Assembly: GCA_016715885.1 (NCBI GenBank)
Contig: JADJXL010000015.1
Coordinates: forward strand, 940,213 to 1,004,212
From: Polyangiaceae bacterium
Lineage (GTDB): Bacteria > Myxococcota_A > Polyangia > Polyangiales > Polyangiaceae
Length of the DNA stretch: 64,000 bases
Direction of reading: 5' to 3'
Positions within the stretch are counted from its first letter, which is position 1, and each line of letters begins with the position of its first letter. Below, piece after piece: positions 1 through 9,756 of this stretch. The notes under the pieces are model-generated. The model searched no databases, was not told where the DNA came from, and saw only the letters and a list, made by a program, of their open reading frames with translations. The translations under genes were made by a program, and so were the position numbers.

Positions 1-303
1 ATTTTGGTGATGCATCAAAAGTCGATGCAGAAGCCCGAAAGCGTCACGCGCACGCGCGACGAAGCGCGCGCGCGCGCCGAAGAGTGCCTCGCGGCATTAC
101 GTTCGGGAGCGGCGTGGGAAGCCGTCGTTGCTGAGTGCTCGGACGAACCCGGAGCTGCCCAGCGAGCTGGGGATCTTGGTGTTTTTGAACGAGGCGCGAT
201 GGTCAAGGCGTTTGCCGACGCGGCGTTTCAGCTCGAAGTACGCGCCCTCAGCGACATCGTCGAAACCCCCTACGGCTTTCACATCATTCAACGAACCGAG
301 TGA
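1..303 (+). CDS. PpiC-type (parvulin) peptidyl-prolyl isomerase, C-terminal fragment
   Basis: The reading frame is open at the left edge of the window, so only the C-terminus of the protein is present. The last ~75 residues match the second half of a parvulin rotamase domain: a helix with CLAALRSGAAWEAVVAECSD, then the family-typical AGDLGVFERGAMVKAFADAAF stretch (here interrupted only by short variation) and the ending ETPYGFHIIQRTE. Parvulins catalyse cis-trans isomerisation at prolyl bonds and usually assist folding of exported proteins. Membrane anchor or signal peptide would lie outside the window. The stop is followed by 59 bases before the next start. Family assignment is firm; the role is inferred from the family. 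Confidence 0.85.
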   Translation: MLVMHQKSMQKPESVTRTRDEARARAEECLAALRSGAAWEAVVAECSDEPGAAQRAGDLGVFERGAMVKAFADAAFQLEVRALSDIVETPYGFHIIQRTE

Positions 304-362
304 AACCAAATCGTTACGCATGACGCGTGCGCCTGGGCTGTGCTAATGCTCGATCGACGGTC

Positions 363-2489
363 ATGCAGAGATTCCGCATTCTTCATGGCTGGGTTTGCGC
401 GCTAGGGGCCGTCTTGGGTTGCGGAGGCGCCGAGCCGCCGCGCCGCGATTGCGCGACTGTCGTATGGGCCGAGCCGGGCGGCACGACCGACATTCGCGTC
501 GAGGGCAGTTGGAACGGCTGGGCCGAATCCGAGCCGCTCGAACAACGTGACGATGGCTGGTTTCTCCGTCCACTGGACCTCGAGCCCGGCGAATATGGCT
601 ATCGGCTGATTCGAGGCGGAAAACGCGATCGCGATCCGCTCAATCCGCTCACGACATTTCACGGCGACGAAGAAGTATCGCTCGCCATCGCCGAAGATTG
701 CTCCGTGCCGGCATTACGCATCGACAATGTCGACGTGCAAGGCGATCGAGTGACCATTGACGGCGTATTTCTCGCTCGTCCAGATGGTCCTCCCTTGGAT
801 TCGCAGTCGCTTCGCGCCGAAGTGAATGGAGTCGAAATCGCTCCGCAACGTGCATCGGCGAGTGACGGTACGTTCACCGTCGTGGCAAGTGGTTTGTCCA
901 AAGGGAAGCATTCATTCACGCTCATCGCTGAAGACGAAAACGCCGCGAAAGCCAAACCGGCCCGAGCTGTCGCTTGGGTCGAGCCTGCGCAAGAGTCATG
1001 GAATGAAGGCATTTTGTATCATTTGATGATTGATCGTTTTCGGGGCGATGGAGGAGCGACGCTCGCCCCGCCGCCCACGCCCGGTTCTCGGGCAGGTGGA
1101 ACGCTCGATGGAGTGAGGGCGGAGATCGAAAAAGGTACGTTCGACGAGCTGGGCGTCAGCGCGATATGGATTTCGCCTGTATATACGAATCCAATCGAAA
1201 TTCGCGAAGGTCGAGATGGGCGCCTCTATGAATCGTATCACGGCTACTGGCCGCTCGAATCGCGTGGGGTCGAGCCGCGTATGGGAGGAGAAGCGGCGCT
1301 CCGCGAATTGGTGGCCGAGGCGCATCGACATGGCATTCGTATCATTTTCGACCTTGTGCCGAATCACGTGTACGAGCGCAATGAACGATATTCGTCGCAT
1401 CGTAATGCCGGGTGGTTCAACGATGGTCCGGACGGTTGCGTGTGCGGAAGTCCGGGATGCGATTGGGGCGAAAAACTCGGCACGTGTTGGTTCTCGCCGT
1501 ACATGCCCGATGTGCGATTTCAGCATTCCGGCGCCATGCGCGCGCAGATCGACGATGCCGTCTTTTGGATGAATGAATTCGATGCAGACGGCGTGCGTAT
1601 CGATGCCGTACCGATGATGCCGCGCGCTGCAACGAGGCGCATCGTGCATGCGCTTCGTCGTGAGGTGGCCGGCGAAGACGCGACATTTGCGCTCGGCGAG
1701 GTGTTTACGGGCGCGGGCTCGGAAGGTATCGAATCCATTCGGTATTTCATGGGCCCGCATGGTTTGTCGTCGGCATTCGACTTTCCGCTCATGTGGGCCA
1801 TTCGTGACGTTTTTGCGGCCGATCGTCAGGGTTTTTCCGCGCTCGAAGAGACGCTCGTGCAAAATGACGCCGCGCTCGCCGGTTCCGGAGCCATTCTCGG
1901 GCGCATGATCGATAACCACGATACGTCGAGGTTCATTTCCGAAGCGGTCGGCAATGCGGGAAATGATCCTTGGTATGATCCGCCCGTTCAGCCTACGGAA
2001 TCAGCTCCGTATGCGCGAACGAAAATGGCTCTGACGTTCATTCTCACGCTGCCCGGTTTGCCCGTGCTTTATCATGGGGACGAGCTTGCGCTGGCGGGCG
2101 CGGGTGATCCCGATTCGCGTCGCGTCATGCCCGATCCGTCAGCCATTACGAAAGAGCAAGCCGACGTGCGGGCGCTCGTGGCAAAAATCGGCAAGTTGCG
2201 ACGCTGTTCCGCGGCGTTACGAAAGGGCGAACGAGTGCCCATCGTCGTGGGTCCCGATGTTTATGCATACATGCGCGATGCAGGCGATGGCGATCCTGTC
2301 GTCGTACTTTTCGCGCGTAAGAATACTGCAGTGCCCGTGCCGCTCGGGGCCGTACCGACGGGCCAATATGTCGATGCAATGACGGGCGAAGTCTTTGGTC
2401 TTGGCCAAGGCGAATCCGTACCGCTCGGCGATTTATCGTTTCGCGTGCTTCTCATCGAGGGCAGCGCTTGCCACAACCCTTCACCCTGA
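363..2489 (+). CDS. GH13 alpha-amylase-family lipoprotein (first of a tandem pair)
   Basis: 708 residues from ATG 363, chosen over an upstream TTG because it gives a lipoprotein signal peptide ending LGAVLGCGG with a lipobox Cys. Residues ~30-100 form an AMPK/CBM48-like beta domain (VEGSWNGWAES, PGEYGYRLIRGG), followed by a second beta-rich domain and a GH13 barrel from ~215. The four conserved regions are visible: DLVPNH (330-335), GVRIDAV with nucleophile Asp414, LGEVFTG with acid/base Glu446, and DNHDTSR with Asp520. All catalytic residues are intact, so the protein should hydrolyse or rearrange alpha-glucans outside the cytoplasmic membrane. A GCVCGSPGCDWG Cys-rich insert before region II is shared with the next gene. 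Only 10 bases separate it from that gene, implying one operon. Exact substrate is unknown. Confidence 0.9.
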   Translation: MQRFRILHGWVCALGAVLGCGGAEPPRRDCATVVWAEPGGTTDIRVEGSWNGWAESEPLEQRDDGWFLRPLDLEPGEYGYRLIRGGKRDRDPLNPLTTFHGDEEVSLAIAEDCSVPALRIDNVDVQGDRVTIDGVFLARPDGPPLDSQSLRAEVNGVEIAPQRASASDGTFTVVASGLSKGKHSFTLIAEDENAAKAKPARAVAWVEPAQESWNEGILYHLMIDRFRGDGGATLAPPPTPGSRAGGTLDGVRAEIEKGTFDELGVSAIWISPVYTNPIEIREGRDGRLYESYHGYWPLESRGVEPRMGGEAALRELVAEAHRHGIRIIFDLVPNHVYERNERYSSHRNAGWFNDGPDGCVCGSPGCDWGEKLGTCWFSPYMPDVRFQHSGAMRAQIDDAVFWMNEFDADGVRIDAVPMMPRAATRRIVHALRREVAGEDATFALGEVFTGAGSEGIESIRYFMGPHGLSSAFDFPLMWAIRDVFAADRQGFSALEETLVQNDAALAGSGAILGRMIDNHDTSRFISEAVGNAGNDPWYDPPVQPTESAPYARTKMALTFILTLPGLPVLYHGDELALAGAGDPDSRRVMPDPSAITKEQADVRALVAKIGKLRRCSAALRKGERVPIVVGPDVYAYMRDAGDGDPVVVLFARKNTAVPVPLGAVPTGQYVDAMTGEVFGLGQGESVPLGDLSFRVLLIEGSACHNPSP

Positions 2490-2499
2490 CGTGCATGAC

Positions 2500-4548
2500 A
2501 TGAATTTGACGAAAAAAACTTTTCTTACGCTATCGGCGCTCGTGGCATTGCCCATTGTGGGCGCCGCATCTTGCGTCGTCGAAGACCTCAATCAATTCAA
2601 TCCACCCGATGGGCTTGGAGGTTATGATCCTGGCGAGGGGCCTCCTCCATCGGGCGGAACGACGGGCACCGGCTTTGGTTCCGGGCAGGGCGGGGCAGGG
2701 GGCGGGCCGCCGATGCCCCCCATGTGCGACGATAGCTTGAAGCGGTGCGATCATGAATTTTCGCTGCCGGATTCAGGGCAAACCAGCGTCGAAGTGAGGG
2801 GCGATTTCTCGCCGACCGGTTGGACCGTCGGCGTGCCATTGGCAAAATCCGGTGGTAACTGGGTGGCGGTCGTCCCCATTCCTTACAATCAACAGGTGCA
2901 ATACAAATTCGTCATCGATGGAAACAATTGGATCAAGGATCCGACGAATCCGAATACGATCGACGATGGGTTTGGCGGAGAAAACAGCTTGGTCCTCGGG
3001 ACCACGTGTGATCCGTGGACCTGTGACGAGCCTCCTCCGCTGCCCGAGGATGGCCCTATCGAAGCGTGGCGTGACGCCGTCTTGTACTTCGTATTCGTCG
3101 ACCGTTTTCTCGATGGGGATCCATCGAACAACGGCTCGCCCGTGCCCAATGTAGCGTCCGGCGCCAATTATCACGGTGGAGATTGGCAAGGCGTCATCAA
3201 CAAGATCAAAGAAGGATACTTTGGCAAGCTCGGAGTCAATTCGCTTTGGCTCACGGTGCCATTCGACAATACCGAGCAATCCGGTCAGGGCGACGATGGC
3301 AATCAGTACAGCGCTTACCACGGGTATTGGCCGAAAGATTTTTACAAGACCGAAGAGCGTTTCGGGACGATGGCCAAGCTGAAGGAGCTCGTCGACGAGG
3401 CGCACAAGGTGGGCATTACCGTGCTCCTTGATTACGCTGCCAATCATGCCCACAGCTCGGCGCAGGTGTATCAGCAGAATGCGAGCTGGTTCTGGCCCAA
3501 TGACAATGGTCAAGGTGGAAACTGCGTTTGCGGAGATGGTTGCGGCTGGGAAGGCGCGATGACCGAAAGGTGCTGGTTTACGCCGTACTTGCCGGACTTC
3601 AACTACGACAATGCCGATGCTCGAAAATGGAGCATCGACAACATGATTTGGTGGTGGCAACAAACGGGTATCGACGGCTATCGCCTGGACGCGCTCAAGC
3701 ACATGAGCATGTCGTGGCTCACCGATTTGCGAGCTCGAACCAATGCCGAAATCGACACTGTCACCGGCAAACACTTTTACATGGTGGGTGAGACGTATAC
3801 GGGGGACAAGGGCCTCATCAAGAAGTATGTCGATCCCTTGACCAAGCTCGACGGGCAATTCGACTTTCCCTACCGCGCCGAAATTTGCTCGAAGGTTCTC
3901 ATGCGTCAAGGCAGCATGCAAGACCTCGAAAACTTCATGAACAGCAATGATGCTTATTACGGCAACGGCATCATGAGCACGTTCATTGGCAATCACGACT
4001 TGCCGCGTGTCATTCATCTGGCGCAAAACAATCCGCTCTACAATGATTCTTGGGCCGGCGGCAAGAATTCCAATTGGCCGAACCAGCCGGGACCTGGTTT
4101 GCCCGGCGAACAATCGGCCTTCGAGCGAATGGCGAACGGTTTCACCCTGCTCATGACCACTCGTGGCGTGCCGCTCATTTATTACGGCGACGAAATTGGT
4201 TTGCCCGGCGCGGGTGACCCGGACAATCGCCGCGACATGCAATGGTCCGGTTATTCGGCCGGCCAAAACCTCCTCAAAGCACACCTCGAAAAGCTCGGCC
4301 AAATCCGCAAGGATCACGTTGCGCTTCGCCGCGGTAATCGAACGCCAGTTTGGGTGACGAACGACACGATGGCCTACAAAATGGTCCACCCCATGGAGAC
4401 CGTGTACGTGGCAATCAATCGCGGTGACTCACAAGCTTCGGTGAGTGGTTTGCCCAATGGATCTTTGACGAATCTGCTCAATGGTCAAAGCGTGACGGGT
4501 CCGACGCTGAACCTTCCCCCACGTTCATCCATGATTCTCGTGCAATGA
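2500..4548 (+). CDS. GH13 alpha-amylase-family lipoprotein (second of a tandem pair)
   Basis: 682 residues from ATG 2500, 10 bases after the previous stop. The N-terminus is a signal peptide with lipobox VGAASC, followed by a low-complexity Gly/Pro linker (~40-75), typical of myxobacterial surface lipoproteins. A CBM48-like beta domain (RGDFSPTGW, YKFVIDGNNWIKDPTNP) precedes the GH13 barrel. Region I is LLDYAANHAH; region II GYRLDAL holds nucleophile Asp397; VGETYTG holds Glu431; IGNHDLPR holds Asp500. The layout and Cys-rich insert (NCVCGDGCGWEG) match the upstream gene, so the two are probably old tandem duplicates that have diverged in sequence. The C-terminal beta domain ends in SSMILVQ. 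Predicted role: extracellular or outer-membrane alpha-glucan degradation; specificity not inferable. Confidence 0.9.
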   Translation: MNLTKKTFLTLSALVALPIVGAASCVVEDLNQFNPPDGLGGYDPGEGPPPSGGTTGTGFGSGQGGAGGGPPMPPMCDDSLKRCDHEFSLPDSGQTSVEVRGDFSPTGWTVGVPLAKSGGNWVAVVPIPYNQQVQYKFVIDGNNWIKDPTNPNTIDDGFGGENSLVLGTTCDPWTCDEPPPLPEDGPIEAWRDAVLYFVFVDRFLDGDPSNNGSPVPNVASGANYHGGDWQGVINKIKEGYFGKLGVNSLWLTVPFDNTEQSGQGDDGNQYSAYHGYWPKDFYKTEERFGTMAKLKELVDEAHKVGITVLLDYAANHAHSSAQVYQQNASWFWPNDNGQGGNCVCGDGCGWEGAMTERCWFTPYLPDFNYDNADARKWSIDNMIWWWQQTGIDGYRLDALKHMSMSWLTDLRARTNAEIDTVTGKHFYMVGETYTGDKGLIKKYVDPLTKLDGQFDFPYRAEICSKVLMRQGSMQDLENFMNSNDAYYGNGIMSTFIGNHDLPRVIHLAQNNPLYNDSWAGGKNSNWPNQPGPGLPGEQSAFERMANGFTLLMTTRGVPLIYYGDEIGLPGAGDPDNRRDMQWSGYSAGQNLLKAHLEKLGQIRKDHVALRRGNRTPVWVTNDTMAYKMVHPMETVYVAINRGDSQASVSGLPNGSLTNLLNGQSVTGPTLNLPPRSSMILVQ

Positions 4549-4748
4549 CCGTGGACGCGATCATCGTTGCGCGTGTGCACGTAACGTCGCAGCACGGATC
4601 CGCGTAGTACGCGCCACCCCTTCCCACATCGGTTGATCGCAGCATTCCGACGGAAGCACAACATTTTCTTTTGGCTTGTCGGATCCTTTGGCCGTCCCGA
4701 GCGGAGTGTGTTATCCACCAGCACCACTCGATACGCAGGAGTCCGATC
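4549..4748 (+). other. 200-bp intergenic region with a strong ribosome binding site
   Basis: Non-coding interval between the amylase pair and the patatin gene. AGGAG at 4737-4741 lies 7 bases before ATG 4749 and fixes that start over an in-frame upstream ATG at 4671. No convincing intrinsic terminator was found. Confidence 0.6.
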
Positions 4749-6656
4749 ATGCCGTTGCTCGATAATCCGTTGGAATTTGATAAGATCGTTCGGCATCTTC
4801 GCAACACGTCCGTGTTTCGAGTGACGAGTCGTTTCGACCTGGCGCGCATGCTGGCAACGGCGTCGATCCACAACGTCGCGGCGGGGCACTCGATCTGCGT
4901 GCCAGACAATGCGCCGGGTGCGCCGCCAGCGACGTCGTTTTACATTCTGATTTCGGGGGACTACGAGCTCAACGGTGCGACGATTCTGAGCGGACCACGC
5001 GATGGTCTCGTCGGCGTCGAAGACGTAGTCAAAAAGGTGCCGCGTTCCATTTCGCTCACGGCGACGACGAAGGCCTCGTACATCGAAGTGCAGGCGCCGA
5101 GTTTCCTTGGATTGCTCGAGTCTTCGACACCTTTTCGGCAAGCATTGCATCCCATGATGGATCTTGCCCCGGTACCGACGCCATACGTCGAGCCTGTTGA
5201 AGCTGGCGCCAAGGGAAGCATCGTCCAGTTCGTCACGGGTATTCCCGATATGCCGCTCTCGCTGCTCATCGAGCTTTTGGCACGCGAAATCGTAATGAAT
5301 TTCACGGATCATGTGATTGTTCTGCGCGCGTGTCCGCCGGGGCAGCTTCCGAGTGCTGCCCCTGTGCACGTGCCAGGCTCTGGGCTCGGTGCACTTTTCT
5401 ATCTATTTGTCGATCCGGTCGACGTGCCGGGTGTGGCGGCCTCGTACAGCGGCCAATTCGACTACGTGTTTCTCGATGGCGTCGCTTCGGCCGCGGTCGA
5501 TATCATCGTGAAGCTCTTCTTCGGCTATGCCGAGGATTACATTGCGCCGCCGGCGGTCGGAGCTTGCCGCATGCTGCAGACGGTCATCGTCGGGCAGCCT
5601 CCGCTTCCGTGTGCCAAAGAGCTGTATTACGTCAATGCCAACCCCACGAAAGTCACGCATGCGAGCGATTGTCGATTGCGCCTCGATTTGGTGAAAGTGC
5701 GTGCGCTTGCGCAAGTATGGAATCCGTATTTGCCCGTCGTGTCCGTCGATGACGAGCTCGAGCGCGAAATGGGCGTGTGGGCTCGAGCTTTGACGGATCG
5801 GCGAACGGGGCTCGCATTGGCCGGAGGTGGTGTATGGTCGATGCAATCGGTGTTCATCATTCAGGAATTGAGCCGGCGGGGTGTCCCGATCGATGTCATC
5901 ACCGGTGCGAGCGCGGGGGCCATGGTCGGCGGATACTATAGCGTGCTCGGGCTCGAAGGATTGGATTTGCTGGTCGAGCGTGGCGATAGTGGGGTGCTCG
6001 ATCTCGTGGTGGCATTGTGGATATTCTCTCCATGCATTGCCGATGCGTTTTTCGAGCACGATCTTGGCCACACGTGCCTCCAGAACCTCGACGTGTCTTT
6101 TCACCCCAATTCGACGAACCTCACGAAGGGCGAGGGCGTGGCGTTCACACGCGGCCCGACGGTATCGGCCATGCGCGCCGCCGCATCGGCACCGCCGTTA
6201 TTTCCGCCGACATTCAGCGGTTCGGAGCGATTCGTCGACGGCGCGTTCTCGAATAACCTTGCAGCTCAAATTCTTCCCTATTTTGGCGCCAATCTGACCC
6301 TCGGTGCCAATACCTATCCACCGTCGAATCGGCCCAAACCTGTGTGGGTGCCCAATATCTTCACTCGAATCACGAGCCTTGGGCCGATCAACCGGATGGT
6401 CGATTTCACGATCGCCCTGAATCTCTTGGCCAATCTCACGGGCAAGGTCGAAGGTGGTTACGCGGACGTGCCATACAATGCAACGTCGAATTTTGCGCTT
6501 CCGTTCTTGGTGACGTCCAATTTCCGTTACGCGTCGAAGATGGTTGCGCATGCTTCGCAAGATCCTGCCGTTCTCGCGGCCATTGACGATTTCACCGCGC
6601 GGTGGGAGCACTTGCGTTATCGCGGAGGCCGCACGTGGGACACGATGCCCGCCTGA
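4749..6656 (+). CDS. neuropathy target esterase (PNPLA6)-like patatin, short form
   Basis: 635 residues. Residues ~15-145 look like a cyclic-nucleotide-binding-type beta roll (HNVAAGHSICV, FYILISGDYELNG) without a clear phosphate-binding cassette. Residues ~155-330 resemble the region found between the cNMP and patatin domains of NTE proteins (TGIPDMPLSLLIELLAREI, FDYVFLDG); no Walker A motif is present. The patatin domain begins at LALAGGGVW (oxyanion loop ~359), has GASAG with nucleophile Ser388 and VDGAF with Asp497, so the Ser-Asp dyad is intact. NTE-family enzymes deacylate lysophospholipids and phosphatidylcholine. No signal peptide or clear transmembrane segment is seen. It converges on a longer paralogue at 6768-9647. 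Confidence 0.85.
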   Translation: MPLLDNPLEFDKIVRHLRNTSVFRVTSRFDLARMLATASIHNVAAGHSICVPDNAPGAPPATSFYILISGDYELNGATILSGPRDGLVGVEDVVKKVPRSISLTATTKASYIEVQAPSFLGLLESSTPFRQALHPMMDLAPVPTPYVEPVEAGAKGSIVQFVTGIPDMPLSLLIELLAREIVMNFTDHVIVLRACPPGQLPSAAPVHVPGSGLGALFYLFVDPVDVPGVAASYSGQFDYVFLDGVASAAVDIIVKLFFGYAEDYIAPPAVGACRMLQTVIVGQPPLPCAKELYYVNANPTKVTHASDCRLRLDLVKVRALAQVWNPYLPVVSVDDELEREMGVWARALTDRRTGLALAGGGVWSMQSVFIIQELSRRGVPIDVITGASAGAMVGGYYSVLGLEGLDLLVERGDSGVLDLVVALWIFSPCIADAFFEHDLGHTCLQNLDVSFHPNSTNLTKGEGVAFTRGPTVSAMRAAASAPPLFPPTFSGSERFVDGAFSNNLAAQILPYFGANLTLGANTYPPSNRPKPVWVPNIFTRITSLGPINRMVDFTIALNLLANLTGKVEGGYADVPYNATSNFALPFLVTSNFRYASKMVAHASQDPAVLAAIDDFTARWEHLRYRGGRTWDTMPA

Positions 6657-6767
6657 GTATCGCCGCGGCATTGACTTCGCCCGCGACCAAGTAGCCGGAT
6701 TGGCTGTTGGATTGCGATCATTCCGCAGGACGTTTCGCGCGTCGCAGGCGGCTTTTACGAGAGCCTG

Positions 6768-9647
6768 TCACTCCTGTTGAACCGGGGAGCTCGCCTTCCA
6801 TCGTTCATGGCGGGCGTTGCGATTGTCAGGCCGTTTCGCGTCATTGCCTCGACAGTGCGCATTCCAAGCATTCAGGATGGCTGTCGCCCGCGGGCCAGAA
6901 AAGTAGTCGCGGCGTATCTGCTCGACTATTGCTCGACCTTTCCACATATCGAATACGTTGGCTCCGTGGGGTCGCATGTCTACGACGTAGTCGGCGTGTA
7001 GGCTTGCCTGATCGGTCCCCGCTCTCCATGTCAGGAGCTGATTGGCCCAGAGCGCATCGAAAAATCGTCCCATCCAAACGCTAGTAAAACGTTTGAGGAT
7101 GCTAGGCCGTTCGGTTCCGGCTGGCACCGGAGGAATCGCGAGCGACGCGATGATAAAATCTGCACCGATGTTGCGTAAATGCCGAGTTGGTACAATCGCC
7201 ACGAATGCACCGTCAACAATCACGTGCCCATCTTTCCGCAAAGCTGGCGCGACCGGTGGCATGGTACTACTCATCCGGACGCCACGGCCCACGGTCGTGT
7301 CCTGCTCAGTGAATTCGCGTTGCGTCGTGAGATTGCTTCCAATGGGATAAAAAGGTATTTCCGTCGTGGCGAGATGAATGGGCTGGCCACCATTTAAGCC
7401 CATGTTTCGAAGGAGAGAATTGACGAACCATTCGATTGCAGCGGTGGAAATTGGCGCAAGCAGTGTCGTGCGCGTCAGCGGGCTAGCCAGCGGTGCGACG
7501 AGTGCCGAAGTCGGGCTATCCGCATCGAGCGAATTGTCTTCAATGAGTCGTTCGAGCGCACGCAGCCCTCCTGCTGCGTAGAGCCCTCCTACCGTCGCTC
7601 CAAATGAAGATCCTGCTATATAATCGATAGGGACTCCCTGTTCTTCAAGATTCTGAATGAGCGCGACATGAGAATACGCCCACGCTCCTCCGCCTCCGAG
7701 TGCGAGCCCAATGGTTCGCCGTGTTATTACGCGCGCAATTCTCGCAAATGCCCTTGCAAGCGCCACATTGGGGGCATGTGAGCCGACGAGCGCGCAAGGT
7801 CCACGTTCATCATGGAGCCTCACGCCATCCGCGTCGTCGGGAACGCGTACGACTTGTCGCAAGGCTGCATGATCGTCGTACACGGGTTTGGGAGGTAATT
7901 GCGGAGGCTTGTGCGTGGATGCCCGAAAAAGAGAGCTGATGAGCGACGGTGCAGCATCACCACTCAATGCGTCGCTGATGCGTTCGTGCGATCCGAGTTG
8001 CTTGCGAGCGATGTATTCGGGTGTCATTCGCTCAATCCAAACCAGTCGTCTTGGCAATACGTTGCCGCATGGATTTGCGAAAGTGGCATCATCCGTAACA
8101 TGAAAAACGGTCGTGCTCCGCGAATACAGCCGTTTTGCCAATTCTCTGGCCACGGACGCAGAGTCCTGATCGCAATGTCCGACGCACACGATGATGTAGC
8201 GCAAATCATCGCGCGTAGTCATGAGCTCGACGAGCAATTCCGCGTCACTTGCGGAATGGGGATTCATCGGCCAAACGGTTTCTACCTTCGTCGACCAAGA
8301 GAAAAACCTTTCGCTAAGCTCAGTGGGAAGCAACGTACCGTATTGGACCACGTTGGCGTTGTGGACTCGAGCTTGCGCACCGGAAGCTGCAGCGCGTCGT
8401 GGAATTTCCTGCGTCACCATCTGAAAGCCGCGCAATTCGTAGTAACCTCGAAACCTGTCGAGTCCGCCAAGGTCGACGATGCATACCTTGCCGTCGATCA
8501 TGTTGGCCAATGCGGTCGCGGCGCCCTGGGTCAATGTCGATGTACCCAACTCGGCTTTTTCTGCCTGAATACAAACAATCTCAGGCATTGGATAACCTTT
8601 TCGAATTGTCTTGTGCCGCTGAATCAAACGCAGAGGGGTCGATACGCATTGCTCGAGCACGGTGCATAACGCGTCCCACTGAAATTCGAATGCAATGCTA
8701 TTTCGCCCGAGATAGATGTCCGTGGTGCGGGGTATTGCGACCATGTCGGTCGAGCTGTCATGCCCGACCTCGCCTCGCGTTAGGATGGCGTCCAACCCGA
8801 GCAGATCAAAGCGATTGAATTTGCCGACGAATTGTGCCGATTCGCCGGGCAAATATACAGTGCTCTCTCCCGCAAGCAGCAACGCAACGCATTTCGGTGA
8901 CGTGCCGGCCGCAAGGTATCGAAACTTCGGCGTCATCCGAGTGTCACGTCGGAATGCTCCAATCTGCAATAAATATTCCTGATATGCGGGGGGCAAGCGC
9001 CGCAAAATCGGGTTACGTTGAACGCCTTCCAAGAGCTCGTGACGCCGAGCGAAACGATTGGCAACAATTTGTCGTACATAACATCTGAGCGTTGCGTAAT
9101 CCGACAAGGCTTCGATCAGCTCGGACACGAGCATCCAGCGCGTACGGACTTTTCCCAATGGTTCCGCCAAGATGTGCATCCCTGCGGGACTCGACCAGCG
9201 TGTGGCAGTGTTTTTTTCGTCAAATGCTCGCAAGGCATTGGGGATTCCAAGCCATTGACCTGGGCCACATTGGCCAATCTCGAAAGGCGGCCCATTGTGG
9301 GGAATGGCAACGAGGCGCACACGCCCTTCGACGATGACGTGCACACAGGAATCGACATGCTCCGTATTCAGGTCGAAAATATCGGACGGTTCGTCGTCGC
9401 GTCGGAGCAGTGAATGCAACCGTTTGACCGTCGACGAATCGAGCAATGGATGCAGCGCAAATTCAGCACTCGCATCCCGCCCACCGATACTCGGTCGTCC
9501 TGATGGGTTGTCATGTTCGTGATCGAACTCGAGATGCTCGTCGAGCAAATACGCAGGCCGCCCCATCGCATCCAAAATTGACGGTCTTGCAAACACGACA
9601 GGCTCCTTGGTTCTCGGCCTAGTTTTAGTTAATAAGGAAGCGCACAT
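6768..9647 (-). CDS. neuropathy target esterase-like patatin, long form with degenerate ParA-like domain
   Basis: 959 residues. Two cNMP-type beta-roll regions are suggested (residues ~65-190, with VHVIVEGRVRLVAIP; and ~225-345, with KCVALLLAGESTVYLPG). Next comes a ParA/MinD-like segment: EIVCIQAEKAELGTSTLT keeps the first Lys of KGGxGKT, but the P-loop Lys is Thr, and it is followed by KVCIVDLGGL. The patatin domain has LALGGGGAW (Gly from 651), GSSFG with nucleophile Ser681, and VDGAF with Asp812. The order cNMP, pseudo-ATPase and patatin is that of NTE/PNPLA6. Predicted (lyso)phospholipase; whether it binds cyclic nucleotides is uncertain. The start is ATG 9647, without an obvious Shine-Dalgarno; ATG 9566 is an alternative. 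Convergent with the shorter paralogue, 111 bases apart. Confidence 0.85.
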   Translation of the reverse strand: MCASLLTKTRPRTKEPVVFARPSILDAMGRPAYLLDEHLEFDHEHDNPSGRPSIGGRDASAEFALHPLLDSSTVKRLHSLLRRDDEPSDIFDLNTEHVDSCVHVIVEGRVRLVAIPHNGPPFEIGQCGPGQWLGIPNALRAFDEKNTATRWSSPAGMHILAEPLGKVRTRWMLVSELIEALSDYATLRCYVRQIVANRFARRHELLEGVQRNPILRRLPPAYQEYLLQIGAFRRDTRMTPKFRYLAAGTSPKCVALLLAGESTVYLPGESAQFVGKFNRFDLLGLDAILTRGEVGHDSSTDMVAIPRTTDIYLGRNSIAFEFQWDALCTVLEQCVSTPLRLIQRHKTIRKGYPMPEIVCIQAEKAELGTSTLTQGAATALANMIDGKVCIVDLGGLDRFRGYYELRGFQMVTQEIPRRAAASGAQARVHNANVVQYGTLLPTELSERFFSWSTKVETVWPMNPHSASDAELLVELMTTRDDLRYIIVCVGHCDQDSASVARELAKRLYSRSTTVFHVTDDATFANPCGNVLPRRLVWIERMTPEYIARKQLGSHERISDALSGDAAPSLISSLFRASTHKPPQLPPKPVYDDHAALRQVVRVPDDADGVRLHDERGPCALVGSHAPNVALARAFARIARVITRRTIGLALGGGGAWAYSHVALIQNLEEQGVPIDYIAGSSFGATVGGLYAAGGLRALERLIEDNSLDADSPTSALVAPLASPLTRTTLLAPISTAAIEWFVNSLLRNMGLNGGQPIHLATTEIPFYPIGSNLTTQREFTEQDTTVGRGVRMSSTMPPVAPALRKDGHVIVDGAFVAIVPTRHLRNIGADFIIASLAIPPVPAGTERPSILKRFTSVWMGRFFDALWANQLLTWRAGTDQASLHADYVVDMRPHGANVFDMWKGRAIVEQIRRDYFSGPRATAILNAWNAHCRGNDAKRPDNRNARHERWKASSPVQQE

Positions 9648-9756
9648 TCATTTCGGTCGAAATGGAGTACGTCGGTAAGCTACAATGACGATGGGGACTC
9701 TAGCAGCAGCTATGGTGCCGCCGTGAATGGCATCGAGACTCGAGCGAAATCCTGAA

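Noticed and set aside
2773..4389. 538-codon open frame antisense to the second amylase gene
   Set aside because: It mirrors a GC-rich real gene; the sense strand has all GH13 catalytic motifs and the antisense reading has no family features.
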